DNA of 64,000 nucleotides from Streptomyces luomodiensis. GTDB lineage: Bacteria > Actinomycetota > Actinomycetes > Streptomycetales > Streptomycetaceae. Position numbers and translations under genes: made by a program. The notes beneath the pieces were generated by a model. The model saw nothing but the letters and a program-made list of their open reading frames with translations. It did no database searches and was not told where the DNA came from. Location: positions 2,418,001 through 2,482,000 of the forward strand of contig NZ_CP117522.1 of assembly GCF_031679605.1 (NCBI RefSeq), in the 5' to 3' direction. This document shows positions 7,845-16,424 of this stretch, piece after piece (within the stretch, counting starts at the first letter, position 1; each line of letters starts with the position of its first letter).

Positions 7845-8599
7845 AGTCCGCCCAGCACCGTGGCCGCGATCACCAGTCGCTCGAAGAGCTTCTGGTTGAT
7901 CCGGTCCACGCAGGCCTTACCGATGAACGCACCGGGCAGGACGAAGAGCGCCAGCAGCGCGTCCAGCAGCAAGGAGCGGGCGTCGATCAGGCCGAGGCCG
8001 ACGCTGAAGGGCACCTTGGCCACGTTCACGATCAGGAAGAACCAGGCCGAGGTGCCCAGGAAACCCAGCTTCCGGAAGCCGGCGGAGAGCAGGTAGAGCG
8101 ACATCACGGGGCCGCCCGCGTTGGCCACCATCGTCGTGAAACCGCCGAGGACACCGTACGAACCGGCCTTGAGCCGTGCGCCCGCCCCGTCCGTGTCCGG
8201 GACCGCCGGGACCGCCGGGGTCTCCGCGCGTGCCGCCGTGCGCCGTCGCCACAGCGTGACGCCCGCCATCAGCAGCAGGATCGCCCCGATCGACGTCCGT
8301 ACCGCCGCATCCCCGGCCCACAGCAGGAACACCGTCCCCACCACGACCCCGGCCGCGACCGCCGGGAACAGCCGCCACAGGGTCCCCCAGTGGGCGTGCC
8401 GCCGATAGGTGCTCACGGCGAGCACGTCACCCACGATCAGCAGGGGCAGCAGCACACCGGTCGACTCCCGGGCCGGAAGCACCGCCGCGAAGATCGCGAG
8501 GCTGACGGTGTTGGCGCCGCTGACGGCGGTTTTCGAGAAGCCGACGAGTATGGCCGCCGCCGCGAGCGCGGCGAACTCCCAGAGGGTAACGGTGTACAT
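7826..8599 (-). CDS. TauE/SafE-family membrane exporter (sulfite/organosulfonate exporter family)
   Basis: A 257-residue integral membrane protein with about eight hydrophobic segments. The first repeat begins FAALAAAAILVGFSKTAVSG; the second has GSYGVLGGFTTMVANAGGPV, the conserved GGF-ANAGGP motif of the family. A hydrophilic loop (RRRTAARAETPAVPAVPDTD) separates the two halves at about residues 125-150. The start is ATG 8599 (MYTVTLWEF). Members export small sulfur or other organic anions; the substrate here is not known. Confidence 0.88.
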   Translation of the reverse strand: MYTVTLWEFAALAAAAILVGFSKTAVSGANTVSLAIFAAVLPARESTGVLLPLLIVGDVLAVSTYRRHAHWGTLWRLFPAVAAGVVVGTVFLLWAGDAAVRTSIGAILLLMAGVTLWRRRTAARAETPAVPAVPDTDGAGARLKAGSYGVLGGFTTMVANAGGPVMSLYLLSAGFRKLGFLGTSAWFFLIVNVAKVPFSVGLGLIDARSLLLDALLALFVLPGAFIGKACVDRINQKLFERLVIAATVLGGLQLLLR

Positions 8600-8647
8600 G
8601 CCACGGAATGATGGCAGGCCGCCGCGCACCCGCCGCAGCCAGGGATC

Positions 8648-9229
8648 TCAGCGCACCCAGCCCATGAGCGGCTCGGTGTCGAGCGTGACGCCGACCGGCG
8701 CGGGCAGCGTGAGGGGCTTACCGAACGGCACGGTCTTGGTGCACTCGTAGCGGACGCCGTCGGGCTCGCTGAACACGGTGACCTCACCGGCCTCCCGGTC
8801 GACCAGCAGGTAGACCGGAATGCCCGTCTCGGCGTAGGCCCGTGGCTTCTCCACCCGATCCCTGCGGTCGGTGTCGGAGTCGTAGGAAGTGACCTCCACG
8901 ACCATCAGGACGGAGTCGGCATCGGCCCACTCCCCCTGGCCGACGAACGCGTCACTGTGGGCCAGGGTCCCGTCGGGGCGCGCATGGCCATTGCGGTCCG
9001 TCTCGACTTTGAGGCCCTGGTCGTGAAGCCACAGTTCGGGATGGGCCTGGATGCAGATCCGCGCCAGCCACTGAATGATCCGCCCGTGATCGCCGTCCGG
9101 CACCGGCGTGACCCCGATCTTCCCGTTGATGAACTCCCACCGCACTCCCTCCGCCACGCGGGCCGCCAGCCGCGCGTACTCCTCGAACTCCTCCGGCAGC
9201 ATCTGCGGACGATCATGGGTCGCGGTCAT
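8648..9229 (-). CDS. Uma2-family (DUF820) putative endonuclease
   Basis: A 193-residue protein of the Uma2/DUF820 family, which has a PD-(D/E)XK nuclease-like fold but no established cellular role; it is strongly amplified in Streptomyces. Seen: WEFINGKIGVTPVPDGDHG, ARPDGTLAHSD (putative catalytic Asp), VLMVVEVTS with the Glu, and RVEKPRAYAETGIPVYLLVD with the Lys. The start is ATG 9229. It is divergent from the small frameshifted gene at 9312. Confidence 0.88.
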   Translation of the reverse strand: MTATHDRPQMLPEEFEEYARLAARVAEGVRWEFINGKIGVTPVPDGDHGRIIQWLARICIQAHPELWLHDQGLKVETDRNGHARPDGTLAHSDAFVGQGEWADADSVLMVVEVTSYDSDTDRRDRVEKPRAYAETGIPVYLLVDREAGEVTVFSEPDGVRYECTKTVPFGKPLTLPAPVGVTLDTEPLMGWVR

Positions 9230-9311
9230 GACCGAGAGCCTCCTTCGGGTGCGGTGCGCTCTCAGCGTAGTCGTTCTCAGTGGCCACCACCTGTGAGACT
9301 GAGGTGCACGC

Positions 9312-9543
9312 ATGGTGACAGGACGAACTTGGGACGGGCTGCCGGAGCTGGTGGACTGGCTCGAGGAGGAGTACGGGCCGATCGCCGAGGACGGAACTCC
9401 GCCTCGCGTACGAGACGGTGGAGCTGCCCGCCGACGACGATCAGCGCCTGGTGGTGCACATCCCCGCCGACGACGCCTCGGCCGCCGCCCTGGACCGGCT
9501 GACGGGCCGCCGCTCCGGCGCGCTGCGTGCGGTGTCCGGCTGA
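9312..9543 (+). pseudogene. Small gene interrupted by a frameshift
   Basis: The first frame gives a protein-like N-terminus (MVTGRTWDGLPELVDWLEEE, YGPIAED) up to about 9392. The following frame, entered from 9394, gives an equally protein-like C-terminus (ELRLAYETVELPADDDQR, LVVHIPADDASAAAL, DRLTGRRSGALRAVSG) ending at a TGA at 9541-9543. The second frame has no plausible start of its own, because a TGA lies near its beginning. Joined, they would give a product of about 76 residues. A single-base indel near 9393, natural or a sequencing error, explains this. The family is not recognised. Confidence 0.55.
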
Positions 9544-9562
9544 GGCCCGTCCGCCGGGCAGG

Positions 9563-10897
9563 TCATTCGTCCAGGTAGTGGAAGCCCGGCTGCGGATGCA
9601 TCAGGAAGTCGTGGTGCGAGATGTTCCAGGCGTACGCACCGGCCATCGCGAAGGCGACGCGGTCCCCGGCCCGTAGCTCCGTGACCGGGACGCGGCGGGC
9701 CAGGACGTCCTTGGGGGTGCACAGCTGGCCGACCAGCGTGACCGGCTCCTCCCGTACGGCCGGGCGCGCCCAGGGCCGGGGCCAGGTGTCCACGGGGAGC
9801 ACCTGGAAGGGCTGGTCGTGCTGTTTGGTGGCGGGGGTGCGCAGGTGGTGGGTGCCGCCGCGCAGCACCGCGAACGCCTCGCCCCCGCTGTGCTTGAGGT
9901 CCAGCACTTCGGTGACGTACCAGCCGCAGTGGACGGTCAGCGCCCGGCCGGGCTCGATCCGCAGGGTGAGGCCCGGGTGGCGCAGGGCGAGGTCCGCCAT
10001 GCCCCTGCCGTAGGCGGCCCAGTCGAAGCGGCGGTCGGGGTGAGCGTAGTCCACCCCCATCCCGCCGCCGACGTTCACCTCGGTGAGCCCCAGGCCGTGG
10101 CGCTCGGACAGCTTCCGCGTCCAGTCGGCGATCACGGCGGCCACCGCGACCTGGGCGGGGGCGTCGAGGCCGCTGGCGAGATGGGCGTGGATGCCGCGCA
10201 GGCGGAGGGGGCCCGCGCGGGTGAACAGGGGCAGGCAGCGCTCTACGGCCTCCGGGTCGAGGCCGAAGGGGCTGGGGCGGCCGCCCATGGCGAGTGCCGC
10301 GCCGCCCAGCTCGTCACCGGGCACCGGGAGGTTGACGCGCAGCAGGATGTCCACGTCCCCGTCTCCCCCGTCCCCGGCCTCCGCGTTCCCCGCGTTCCCG
10401 TCTCCCCCGTCCCCGGGCCCCGCGTTCCCGAGCCCCGCGCCGCCGGGCCCCGCGTTCCCGAGCCCCGCGCCCCTGGCCCTCACGTCCCCGGCTCCCGCGT
10501 CCCCGGCCCTCACGTCCTCCGCCGCCCTGGCCAGCAGCCGCAGCTCCTGTTCGCTCTCCACATGGAACCGCTCCACGCCCAGCGTCAGCGCCCGGCGCAG
10601 CTCGCCCTCGGTCTTGCCCGGTCCGCCGAAGGCCAGCGGCATCCCGGGCACGGCCGCGCGGACATGCTCCACCTCACCGCCGGAGGCGACCTCGTAGCCG
10701 GTGACGTGGGGCGCGAGCGCCCGGAGGACGGGCGGGGCCGGATTGGCCTTCGCGGCGTAGTAGAGCTCCAGGCCCGGCGGCAGCGCGTCGCGTACGGCGC
10801 GTGCGTGCGCGCGGAGCGCGGCCAGGTCGTAGACGTAGGCGGGGAGGTCGTCGGCGGTCAGCGCCGTGGCGAGGGTGTGGACGGGGGTGGTGATCAA
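9563..10897 (-). CDS. PLP-dependent decarboxylase (type III fold; PvsE/LysA-like) of the siderophore operon
   Basis: A 444-residue alanine-racemase-fold decarboxylase. Seen: ELYYAAKANPAPPVLRAL with the PLP-binding Lys, GYEVASGGEVEHVRA, GIHAHLASGLD, VNVGGGMGVDY, LRIEPGRALTVHCGWYV, and the C-terminal QLCTPKDVLARR and AMAGAYAWNISHHDF, where the catalytic Cys of the family lies in the CTPKD segment. Residues about 127-178 are a Gly/Ala/Asp repeat (GNAGPGGAGLGNAGPGDGG) not expected in the fold. The TTG at 10897 has GGGAG upstream and forms a TTGA overlap with the synthetase stop. In vibrioferrin synthesis the PvsE homologue is assigned to the ethanolamine-forming decarboxylation. Confidence 0.82.
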   Translation of the reverse strand: MITTPVHTLATALTADDLPAYVYDLAALRAHARAVRDALPPGLELYYAAKANPAPPVLRALAPHVTGYEVASGGEVEHVRAAVPGMPLAFGGPGKTEGELRRALTLGVERFHVESEQELRLLARAAEDVRAGDAGAGDVRARGAGLGNAGPGGAGLGNAGPGDGGDGNAGNAEAGDGGDGDVDILLRVNLPVPGDELGGAALAMGGRPSPFGLDPEAVERCLPLFTRAGPLRLRGIHAHLASGLDAPAQVAVAAVIADWTRKLSERHGLGLTEVNVGGGMGVDYAHPDRRFDWAAYGRGMADLALRHPGLTLRIEPGRALTVHCGWYVTEVLDLKHSGGEAFAVLRGGTHHLRTPATKQHDQPFQVLPVDTWPRPWARPAVREEPVTLVGQLCTPKDVLARRVPVTELRAGDRVAFAMAGAYAWNISHHDFLMHPQPGFHYLDE

Positions 10898-12744
10898 CGG
10901 CTGCTCCCGGGGTGGATGGCATGGGCCGCCTCGGCCGCGTGGGTCGTCTCCGACACGTGGGTCGACTCCGACGCATGGGCCGACTCCGACGCATGGGTTG
11001 TCTCCGACACGTGCGCCGCCTCGGACAGCAGGGCGGAGGCGAGCGGGCTGGCGATCCGGACATAGCCCGCGTGGCGGTCGGCCTGACGGGCCCAGCGGGT
11101 GAGCAGGTTGGCCTTGGCGGGCAGCGGCACACCCGCCACGAGGGCGCGCAGCGCGGGCGGGTGATCGTGGGCCGCGGAGCGCTCGCACAGCACCCGGCGA
11201 ACCGCCGACCACAGCGCGGGCTCCAGGCGCGGACAGCGGTCGGCGAGGGCGGCCACCATCTCGGCGACGTGGTTGACCAGCAGGCAGTACACCACCCGGT
11301 CCCAGCCGCGCTCCCGCTCGTATGTCAGCGGGCGGGCCACGGCCTCGGGCAGCGCCGCGAGCGCGGCGGTGTGCTGCTCGGGCACCAGCTTGGTGCCCTC
11401 CAGGTCACGGAAGAGGACCTGCCGGGGGGTGCCGTCGGCGGGGTCCACGCCGATCACGACGTTCTGGAGATGGGGTTCGAGCACCACGCCGTGGTCGAAG
11501 TAGGCGGCCAGCACGGGCGGTACGAGAAGGTCCAGATACGCCTGCCACCAGGCGGCGAGCCGGTCGGGACCGGCGTCGGGGAGGAGCCGGGAGAGCTGGG
11601 CGCCGCTGGTCGGGTACTCATCGGCGACGGCCGCCGCGAGCACCGCGGTCAGCCCCGGCCGCAGCCGGGCGGCCAGCCCCTCGCGGACGATCACCCCGAA
11701 GCCCTCGGTCAGCTGCTGCTCACCGCCGAGGTCAAGGCTCCGGTACGCGGGTTCGCGCAGCAGCTCGCAGCTGGGGAAGCGGGCGGCGAGGTCGGCGGCG
11801 ACCGGTTCCAGCAGCCGGGTCAGGGCGACGGCGCCGGACAGCTCGTAGTCGGCGTTCTTGCGCAGGCAGTTGGTGATCCGCACGTTCAGGCTGAACTTGA
11901 GGAAGTCCCGGCCGTCGTACAGCGTCCGGACCGACGCGGTCGGCGCGAAGTCCCGGCCGCCGGGCCCGAGGTCCAGCACATCGCCACGGCCGATCGCCGC
12001 CCGCAGCAGACGGTGCTCGCTCAGCATGGCGTACTGCCAGGGGTGCGCGGGCAGCAGGCGGTAGCCCTCGGGGACCTGGCGCTGCCGGTCCAGCGCGGCG
12101 AGGGCACCGGGGCGCGCGGACTCCTCGCGGACGTATGCGTGGCGTACGGCGAGGTGGTGCAGCGGGAAGCGCGCCCCGGCCTCGGGGGCGAACCGCGACC
12201 AGGAGTCGGCGCTGCCGGTGCGGGCCTTGGGGGTGGGGTGGAAGCGGTGGCCGAAGAGCAGGGACTGCTCGGAGGCGAGATAGGCGAGATGGGCGCGCTG
12301 GGTGTCATGGGCGCTGTCGGCGGCGGGTGGGGTGTTTCGGTCCCGGTTCCGGTCCCGCTCCTCCATCGCCTCCAGGGCCGCCGTCATGCCCGCGTGGCTG
12401 GAGGTGACCTGGTCCAGGAACTCGTCGTTGTGCACACCCGTGCGCAGCTGGAGCTCCCGGTGGATGCGCTCGGCGAGTTCGCGCCAGGACATCTCGGTCC
12501 AGGTGCCGTCGCGCTGTTCGCTGACCGGCCCGGTGAAGCGGTGCGCCCCGATGAGGGAGGTGCGCCGCAGCCGGACGCGCAGCAGCGCCCCGCAGCGCGG
12601 CAGCCTCAGCCGGAGCCACCCGTCGGCCACGGCGGTCTGGTGCTCCGGCCCCGAGACCTCACGGAGCAGACAGTTGAGGAGGGTGTGGGCGGTCACGTGG
12701 TCGGCGGAGGCCACGGCCGCGGCGGGCGAGGAGGTCATGGGCAT
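10894..12744 (-). CDS. IucA/IucC-family NIS siderophore synthetase (PvsD-like position)
   Basis: A 616-residue ATP-dependent synthetase that condenses carboxylates such as citrate with amines or alcohols. Seen: SEQSLLFGHRFHPTPKAR (ATP/citrate motif), LLPAHPWQYAML, TASVRTLYDGRDFLKFSLNV, RITNCLRKN, and EPHLQNVVIG near the C-terminal active-site region, followed by a ferric reductase-like FhuF-type tail region (residues about 450-575). The last 45 residues are six hexapeptide repeats of the form SE-T/S-T/A-H-A/V. Start: MPMTSSPAA at 12744, 142 bp after the preceding synthetase; its stop is overlapped by the decarboxylase start. It is the third gene of the operon. Confidence 0.88.
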   Translation of the reverse strand: MPMTSSPAAAVASADHVTAHTLLNCLLREVSGPEHQTAVADGWLRLRLPRCGALLRVRLRRTSLIGAHRFTGPVSEQRDGTWTEMSWRELAERIHRELQLRTGVHNDEFLDQVTSSHAGMTAALEAMEERDRNRDRNTPPAADSAHDTQRAHLAYLASEQSLLFGHRFHPTPKARTGSADSWSRFAPEAGARFPLHHLAVRHAYVREESARPGALAALDRQRQVPEGYRLLPAHPWQYAMLSEHRLLRAAIGRGDVLDLGPGGRDFAPTASVRTLYDGRDFLKFSLNVRITNCLRKNADYELSGAVALTRLLEPVAADLAARFPSCELLREPAYRSLDLGGEQQLTEGFGVIVREGLAARLRPGLTAVLAAAVADEYPTSGAQLSRLLPDAGPDRLAAWWQAYLDLLVPPVLAAYFDHGVVLEPHLQNVVIGVDPADGTPRQVLFRDLEGTKLVPEQHTAALAALPEAVARPLTYERERGWDRVVYCLLVNHVAEMVAALADRCPRLEPALWSAVRRVLCERSAAHDHPPALRALVAGVPLPAKANLLTRWARQADRHAGYVRIASPLASALLSEAAHVSETTHASESAHASESTHVSETTHAAEAAHAIHPGSSR

Positions 12745-12767
12745 GAGGCGGCTCCAGCGGGGGCGGA

Positions 12768-12836
12768 GGAGGGTGCGGAGGAGGAGGGTGCGGAGGAGGA
12801 GGGTGCGGAGGAGGAGGGTGCGGAGGGAGGTGCGGG
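12768..12836. repeat. 15-bp polypurine tandem repeat in the intra-operon gap
   Basis: GGTGCGGAGGAGGAG repeats at 12772, 12787, 12802 and 12817, with a shortened copy at 12829. It fills the otherwise gene-free 142-bp gap (12745-12886) between the two siderophore synthetase genes. The operon's mRNA is polypyrimidine here. No terminator-like hairpin is evident. Confidence 0.8.
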
Positions 12837-12886
12837 GTGGAGGGTGGGAGAGGTACGGGGAAGGTGGGCCGGTCGGGGCGCGCCGG

Positions 12887-15019
12887 TCATCTGCCGCTTC
12901 CCCGCAGCAGATAGTTGGGCCCGGTGACGTAGTGCTTGTTGATGTCCGCGGCGCCCGAGTGATCCTTGGTGAACAGGGTGCCGGCGGTGACCATCGCCTT
13001 GACCGGCAGCCGCGCCGCCTCCAGCACCCGCGCCCGCAGCAGGGCGGCGGACGTCCCGGGCCGGGTGGCGGCGAGCCGGTCGACGGCCTCGGTGAGCCGG
13101 TCGCGCAGCCGCCGCAACAGGGTGTCGAGCGGGGCCCGGCCGAGGCGGGCGAGTTCGAAGACGAGGGCGGCGGCGCACAGATGGACGGTGATGGTGGTGA
13201 ACACGTCGGCCACCGGGCCGTCGCCGGGCGTCAGGATTCTGCGGTCGTCGAAGCCGCACAGGTCGGCGGCGGGTCCGCCGCCGATCACGGCGGCGAGCCG
13301 TACCGCGTGGACGCGGGGGCCGTCGTGGTCCTTGATGAGCAGCCGCAGCCGGGGCACCGCACACCCCTCCTCGAAGACCAGCGAGGTGTTCTGCTGGTGG
13401 GACTCCAGCGCGATGCCATACCCGAAGAGGGTGGTGTGGAAGTCGAACAGCAGCGTGAAGTAGTCGTCGAGCAGGGCGAGGACGTCACCGCCGTAGTGGC
13501 GCTCGGCGAGCCCGTCGATGACGAGCATGCCGTCCGGGGCGGGGGCGAGCAGCCCGGCCAGCGGCACGATCGTGGCGTTCTCCAGACCGGGCGGGTAGCG
13601 GCGCACGAGCGTGGCCAGCAGCTCGTGCCCGGCGTGCAGATGGGTGGTCTCGTCGGCGAGCAGCACGGTGGCGCGGAACCTCGGCTCGCGCTCGATCACG
13701 GCTTCCACGAGCCGCTGGGCCACTTCGCCGTCGGTGAGGGTGCCGGGTTTGATGGACCGCCGGTTGCGTTGCCCCAGCGTGGAGGTGGTGAGCGGCAGCT
13801 TGAGGTGGACGAGGGGGTCGTCGGCGACGGCCACGGTCCGCATGGAGAGGGTGGGCCGTACGTCCAGCAGACCACGGTCGGCGAGCCGGGCGGCGTCCTC
13901 CAGCCCGGCCGTGCGCAGCGCGGTCTCCAGCGGGCGGCCGACGGTGAGCGGATGCACCGGGAAGGCCAGCCATCCGTCGGCTGTCCCCTTCCCCGGCCCG
14001 AGACCGAGCCTCAGCTCGCCGGGTGTCGGCCACCAGACGGGCAGCCGTGCCGGGTCCCCGCTGACCGCCTCGCGGGGGAGGACGAGCCAGCGCAGCGGGA
14101 AGGTGGGGTGGAACTCGGGGGCGTGGGCGCGTAATTGGTCCTCGGTGAAGACGGCCCGGCCCCGGCTGGTCGGGTAGACCGGGTGGTCCCGGAAGGCGGC
14201 GAGCGTGTCATACGCCACCGCCCCGGACATCCCCGCCCACCGCTCACCGTGGCGCGCGGCCAGGTCGGCGACGACACCGGGCCGGACGCGGGTGTGCAGC
14301 CGCATGGCGTCGAGGGCCTGGTGGCATTCGGTGACGAAGACGTCGTACAGCGGGCGGTCGTCGACCGGAACGGCCGCCCGCAGCCGCCCGAGGACGGCGT
14401 CGAGGCCGGTGAGCGGTGCGGTACGGACGGGATGGTCGACGGGGCCGCCCACAGCCCCAGGCCCGGCGGCGGCGCCGAGGGCGCCGGGAGCGCCGGAACT
14501 GCCGGGGACGGCGGGAGCGCCGGGGACGGCGGAAGTGCCAGGGGCGCTGGGGACACAGGGGACGCCGAGCGACCCGGATTCACCCGAGACGCCGAGCGGC
14601 CCAAGCCCGGCCAGGGCGCTCGGCGCCCGGGGAACGCGGCCTCCGGGAGCGTGGTTCCCGGGCCCATCGGCCGGGCCGGGCCCGGCCGAGGTCGCGGCGC
14701 CCCCGGCGCCGCCCCCAACCGCACCACCCACAGTCGCGCCACTCGCACCCGCGCCCCCCACAGTCGCGTCTCGCGAGGGGGCGGGTACCAGTCGGGGCGG
14801 GCGGCGGGCGCGGATGGTGCACTGGAAGCCCTCGGGTTCCACCGGCAGCAGCACGCTCTCGCCCCCCTCCAGCGCGATGCGCAGCCAGTCGCCGTCGGCG
14901 CGCCGCACCGTGCGGGCGCGGCTGCGCAGCTTGTAGGCATCCTCTCGGAGGAACGTGTCGAGCACCCGTCCGAGAAGCTCCCGCTCCTCTTCCGCTGTTT
15001 CCGCTGTTTCCGCTGTCAC
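12887..15019 (-). CDS. IucA/IucC-family NIS siderophore synthetase with a large Gly/Pro insertion (PvsB-like position)
   Basis: A 710-residue synthetase. Seen: AYDTLAAFRDHPVYPTSRGR, then APEFHPTFPLRWLVLPR (ATP/citrate motif), AFPVHPLT, LDVRPTLSMRTVAVADDPLV, HLKLPLTTSTLGQRNRRSIK, FGYGIALESHQQNTSLVFEE and LRLLIKDHDGPRV. Residues about 82-195 are a collagen-like Gly/Ala/Pro tract that splits the N-terminal domain after VEPEGFQCTI and makes the protein about 100 residues longer than usual. The GTG at 15019 overlaps the ATP-grasp stop (GTGA) with GGGAG upstream; an ATG four codons earlier (15031) is the alternative. Confidence 0.86.
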   Translation of the reverse strand: MTAETAETAEEERELLGRVLDTFLREDAYKLRSRARTVRRADGDWLRIALEGGESVLLPVEPEGFQCTIRARRPPRLVPAPSRDATVGGAGASGATVGGAVGGGAGGAATSAGPGPADGPGNHAPGGRVPRAPSALAGLGPLGVSGESGSLGVPCVPSAPGTSAVPGAPAVPGSSGAPGALGAAAGPGAVGGPVDHPVRTAPLTGLDAVLGRLRAAVPVDDRPLYDVFVTECHQALDAMRLHTRVRPGVVADLAARHGERWAGMSGAVAYDTLAAFRDHPVYPTSRGRAVFTEDQLRAHAPEFHPTFPLRWLVLPREAVSGDPARLPVWWPTPGELRLGLGPGKGTADGWLAFPVHPLTVGRPLETALRTAGLEDAARLADRGLLDVRPTLSMRTVAVADDPLVHLKLPLTTSTLGQRNRRSIKPGTLTDGEVAQRLVEAVIEREPRFRATVLLADETTHLHAGHELLATLVRRYPPGLENATIVPLAGLLAPAPDGMLVIDGLAERHYGGDVLALLDDYFTLLFDFHTTLFGYGIALESHQQNTSLVFEEGCAVPRLRLLIKDHDGPRVHAVRLAAVIGGGPAADLCGFDDRRILTPGDGPVADVFTTITVHLCAAALVFELARLGRAPLDTLLRRLRDRLTEAVDRLAATRPGTSAALLRARVLEAARLPVKAMVTAGTLFTKDHSGAADINKHYVTGPNYLLRGSGR

Positions 15020-16296
15020 ACGATCTCCCATCGGTGGGCCGCGAGGAACTCCGCCACCGCCGCGTCGATCCGCCCCTGGTCGGTGCCGGTGGCCCGGAGC
15101 ACGCCGAGGAAGTCGCGGTTGGTGCGGTGGAGCGGGTGTTCCTCGCCGATTCCGCGCAGCGGCCGGTAGTCCAGCCGTACGCCGTCGCGTTCGGTCACAC
15201 TCGCCGGAGGGGCGGACGCGAGCCGTCCGGCGCGGTCGGCCATGACGTACTCCATGCGGACCCGGCCGTCGGTCCGTGCGCCGAGGTCGTCCGGCAGCGG
15301 CTCGCCCAGGTGCGTACGGAGGATGTACTCGAACAGGGGGATGTCGAGCAGCTCGGCGAGGACGAGGTCGCACTGGTCGCCTATGGCACGGTAGTTGACC
15401 TCTATGAGGCGGGCCCGGTCGCCCTGGACGACGTACTCGGTGTGGCACACGCCGAACCCGACACCGAGCGCGCGTAGTTGGGTCAGCACGTGGTCGGTGT
15501 GCGGCTGCGGGGGCGGGGCGGGCAGCAGGTGCAGCCGTTCCTCGATGAAGTGCGGGGGTGGCGACAGCTCGGTGCGGAAGGCGCCCAGGACATGCAGGGT
15601 GCGGCCGTCACCAAGGGTTTCCAGGGTGCGTAGTTCGCCCTCGAGGAACTCCTCGATCACCAGCGCGGCCCCGGGCCTCCGGGCGCGGATCTCCCGGCAG
15701 CGCCGGATCAGTTCGTCCGCGTCGGCGACGAGGACGACGTCCTCGCTGGCGACGCCCTCGCGTGGTTTGACCACACAGGGGTAGGGCGCGTCGAGTCCGG
15801 CGAGGGTGGCGGGGTCCTGCCCGGTGGCGAGTTCGGCGGACCAGACGGGGTCGGCGGCGTCCGGGCCGGCGGCGGCGAGGGCGCGGCGCAGTTCGGCCTT
15901 GTTCTTCGTGCGCAGCGCGGCGCGCCAGTCCTTGCCGGGGAGGCCGAAGTACGCGGCGGCGAGGGCGGCCTGGGTCTGGAGGTGGTCGCTGTTGGTGAAG
16001 ACGGCGTGGGGACGGCCCTCGGCGGCGATACGGCTGATGACCTCGGCGAAGTCCCGTACCTCACAGGGGGCGACGTCAAGCGCGGGGAACGGGGCGCGCC
16101 GCCGTCCGTAGGCGCGTTCGTGGGCGTCGGGCTGGTCGGTGAGGAGGGTAACCGCCAGGCCGAGCCGGGCCGCCGCGGGGAGGAAGCCCTCGGTGACGGA
16201 GTCGGTGGGGTTGAGGGCGAGGAGGTGGAGCCGAGGGGGCCCCGAGGCAGGGGAGGAGGACGGCCGGGACGCCGCGTCGAGATCATTCTCGTTCAC
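15016..16296 (-). CDS. ATP-grasp ligase heading the siderophore operon (PvsA-like)
   Basis: A 426-residue ATP-grasp carboxylate-amine ligase. An N-terminal pre-ATP-grasp domain (LLALNPTDSVTEGFLPAAAR, then LLTDQP) precedes the ATP-binding core: LRTKNKAELRRAL, PYPCVVKPREGVASEDVVLV, ALVIEEFLEGELRTLETL, and the metal-binding LIEVNYRAIGDQCDL. In the vibrioferrin pathway PvsA is the ATP-grasp enzyme acting with two IucA/IucC synthetases; the same role is inferred here. The start is GTG 16296, 9 bp downstream of the iron box. It overlaps the next gene by 4 bp and is the operon's first gene. Confidence 0.82.
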   Translation of the reverse strand: MNENDLDAASRPSSSPASGPPRLHLLALNPTDSVTEGFLPAAARLGLAVTLLTDQPDAHERAYGRRRAPFPALDVAPCEVRDFAEVISRIAAEGRPHAVFTNSDHLQTQAALAAAYFGLPGKDWRAALRTKNKAELRRALAAAGPDAADPVWSAELATGQDPATLAGLDAPYPCVVKPREGVASEDVVLVADADELIRRCREIRARRPGAALVIEEFLEGELRTLETLGDGRTLHVLGAFRTELSPPPHFIEERLHLLPAPPPQPHTDHVLTQLRALGVGFGVCHTEYVVQGDRARLIEVNYRAIGDQCDLVLAELLDIPLFEYILRTHLGEPLPDDLGARTDGRVRMEYVMADRAGRLASAPPASVTERDGVRLDYRPLRGIGEEHPLHRTNRDFLGVLRATGTDQGRIDAAVAEFLAAHRWEIV

Positions 16297-16305
16297 GGCC
16301 CGAGA

Positions 16306-16324
16306 TTAGGTTAGGCATGCCTAA
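16306..16324. promoter_or_regulatory. Iron box (DmdR1/IdeR-type operator)
   Basis: TTAGGTTAGGCATGCCTAA matches 16 of 19 positions of the DtxR/IdeR/DmdR consensus, and its core TTAGGCATGCCTAA (16311-16324) is a perfect palindrome. It sits immediately upstream of the ATP-grasp start, where a bound iron-loaded repressor would block transcription of the four-gene siderophore operon. Family knowledge supports repression under iron sufficiency; binding here is inferred. Confidence 0.88.
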
Positions 16325-16424
16325 TCCTGCTAATTCGACGGCCCGGTCCGCCCGTTTGGCCCTGATTAGCCGTCAACGATGGTCAATCTTCCGCGTCAAC
16401 CCCCGGCGTCGACGAGGTGGCCCG

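Noticed and set aside
9818..11065. Plus-strand open frame of 415 codons opposite the decarboxylase
   Set aside because: The Gly/Pro/Val repeats are the antisense of the decarboxylase's low-complexity insert; there is no protein-like domain.
12745..12886. A possible small gene in the gap between the two siderophore synthetases
   Set aside because: The gap is mostly a 15-bp polypurine repeat; any frame gives only Pro/Ser/Ala repeats.
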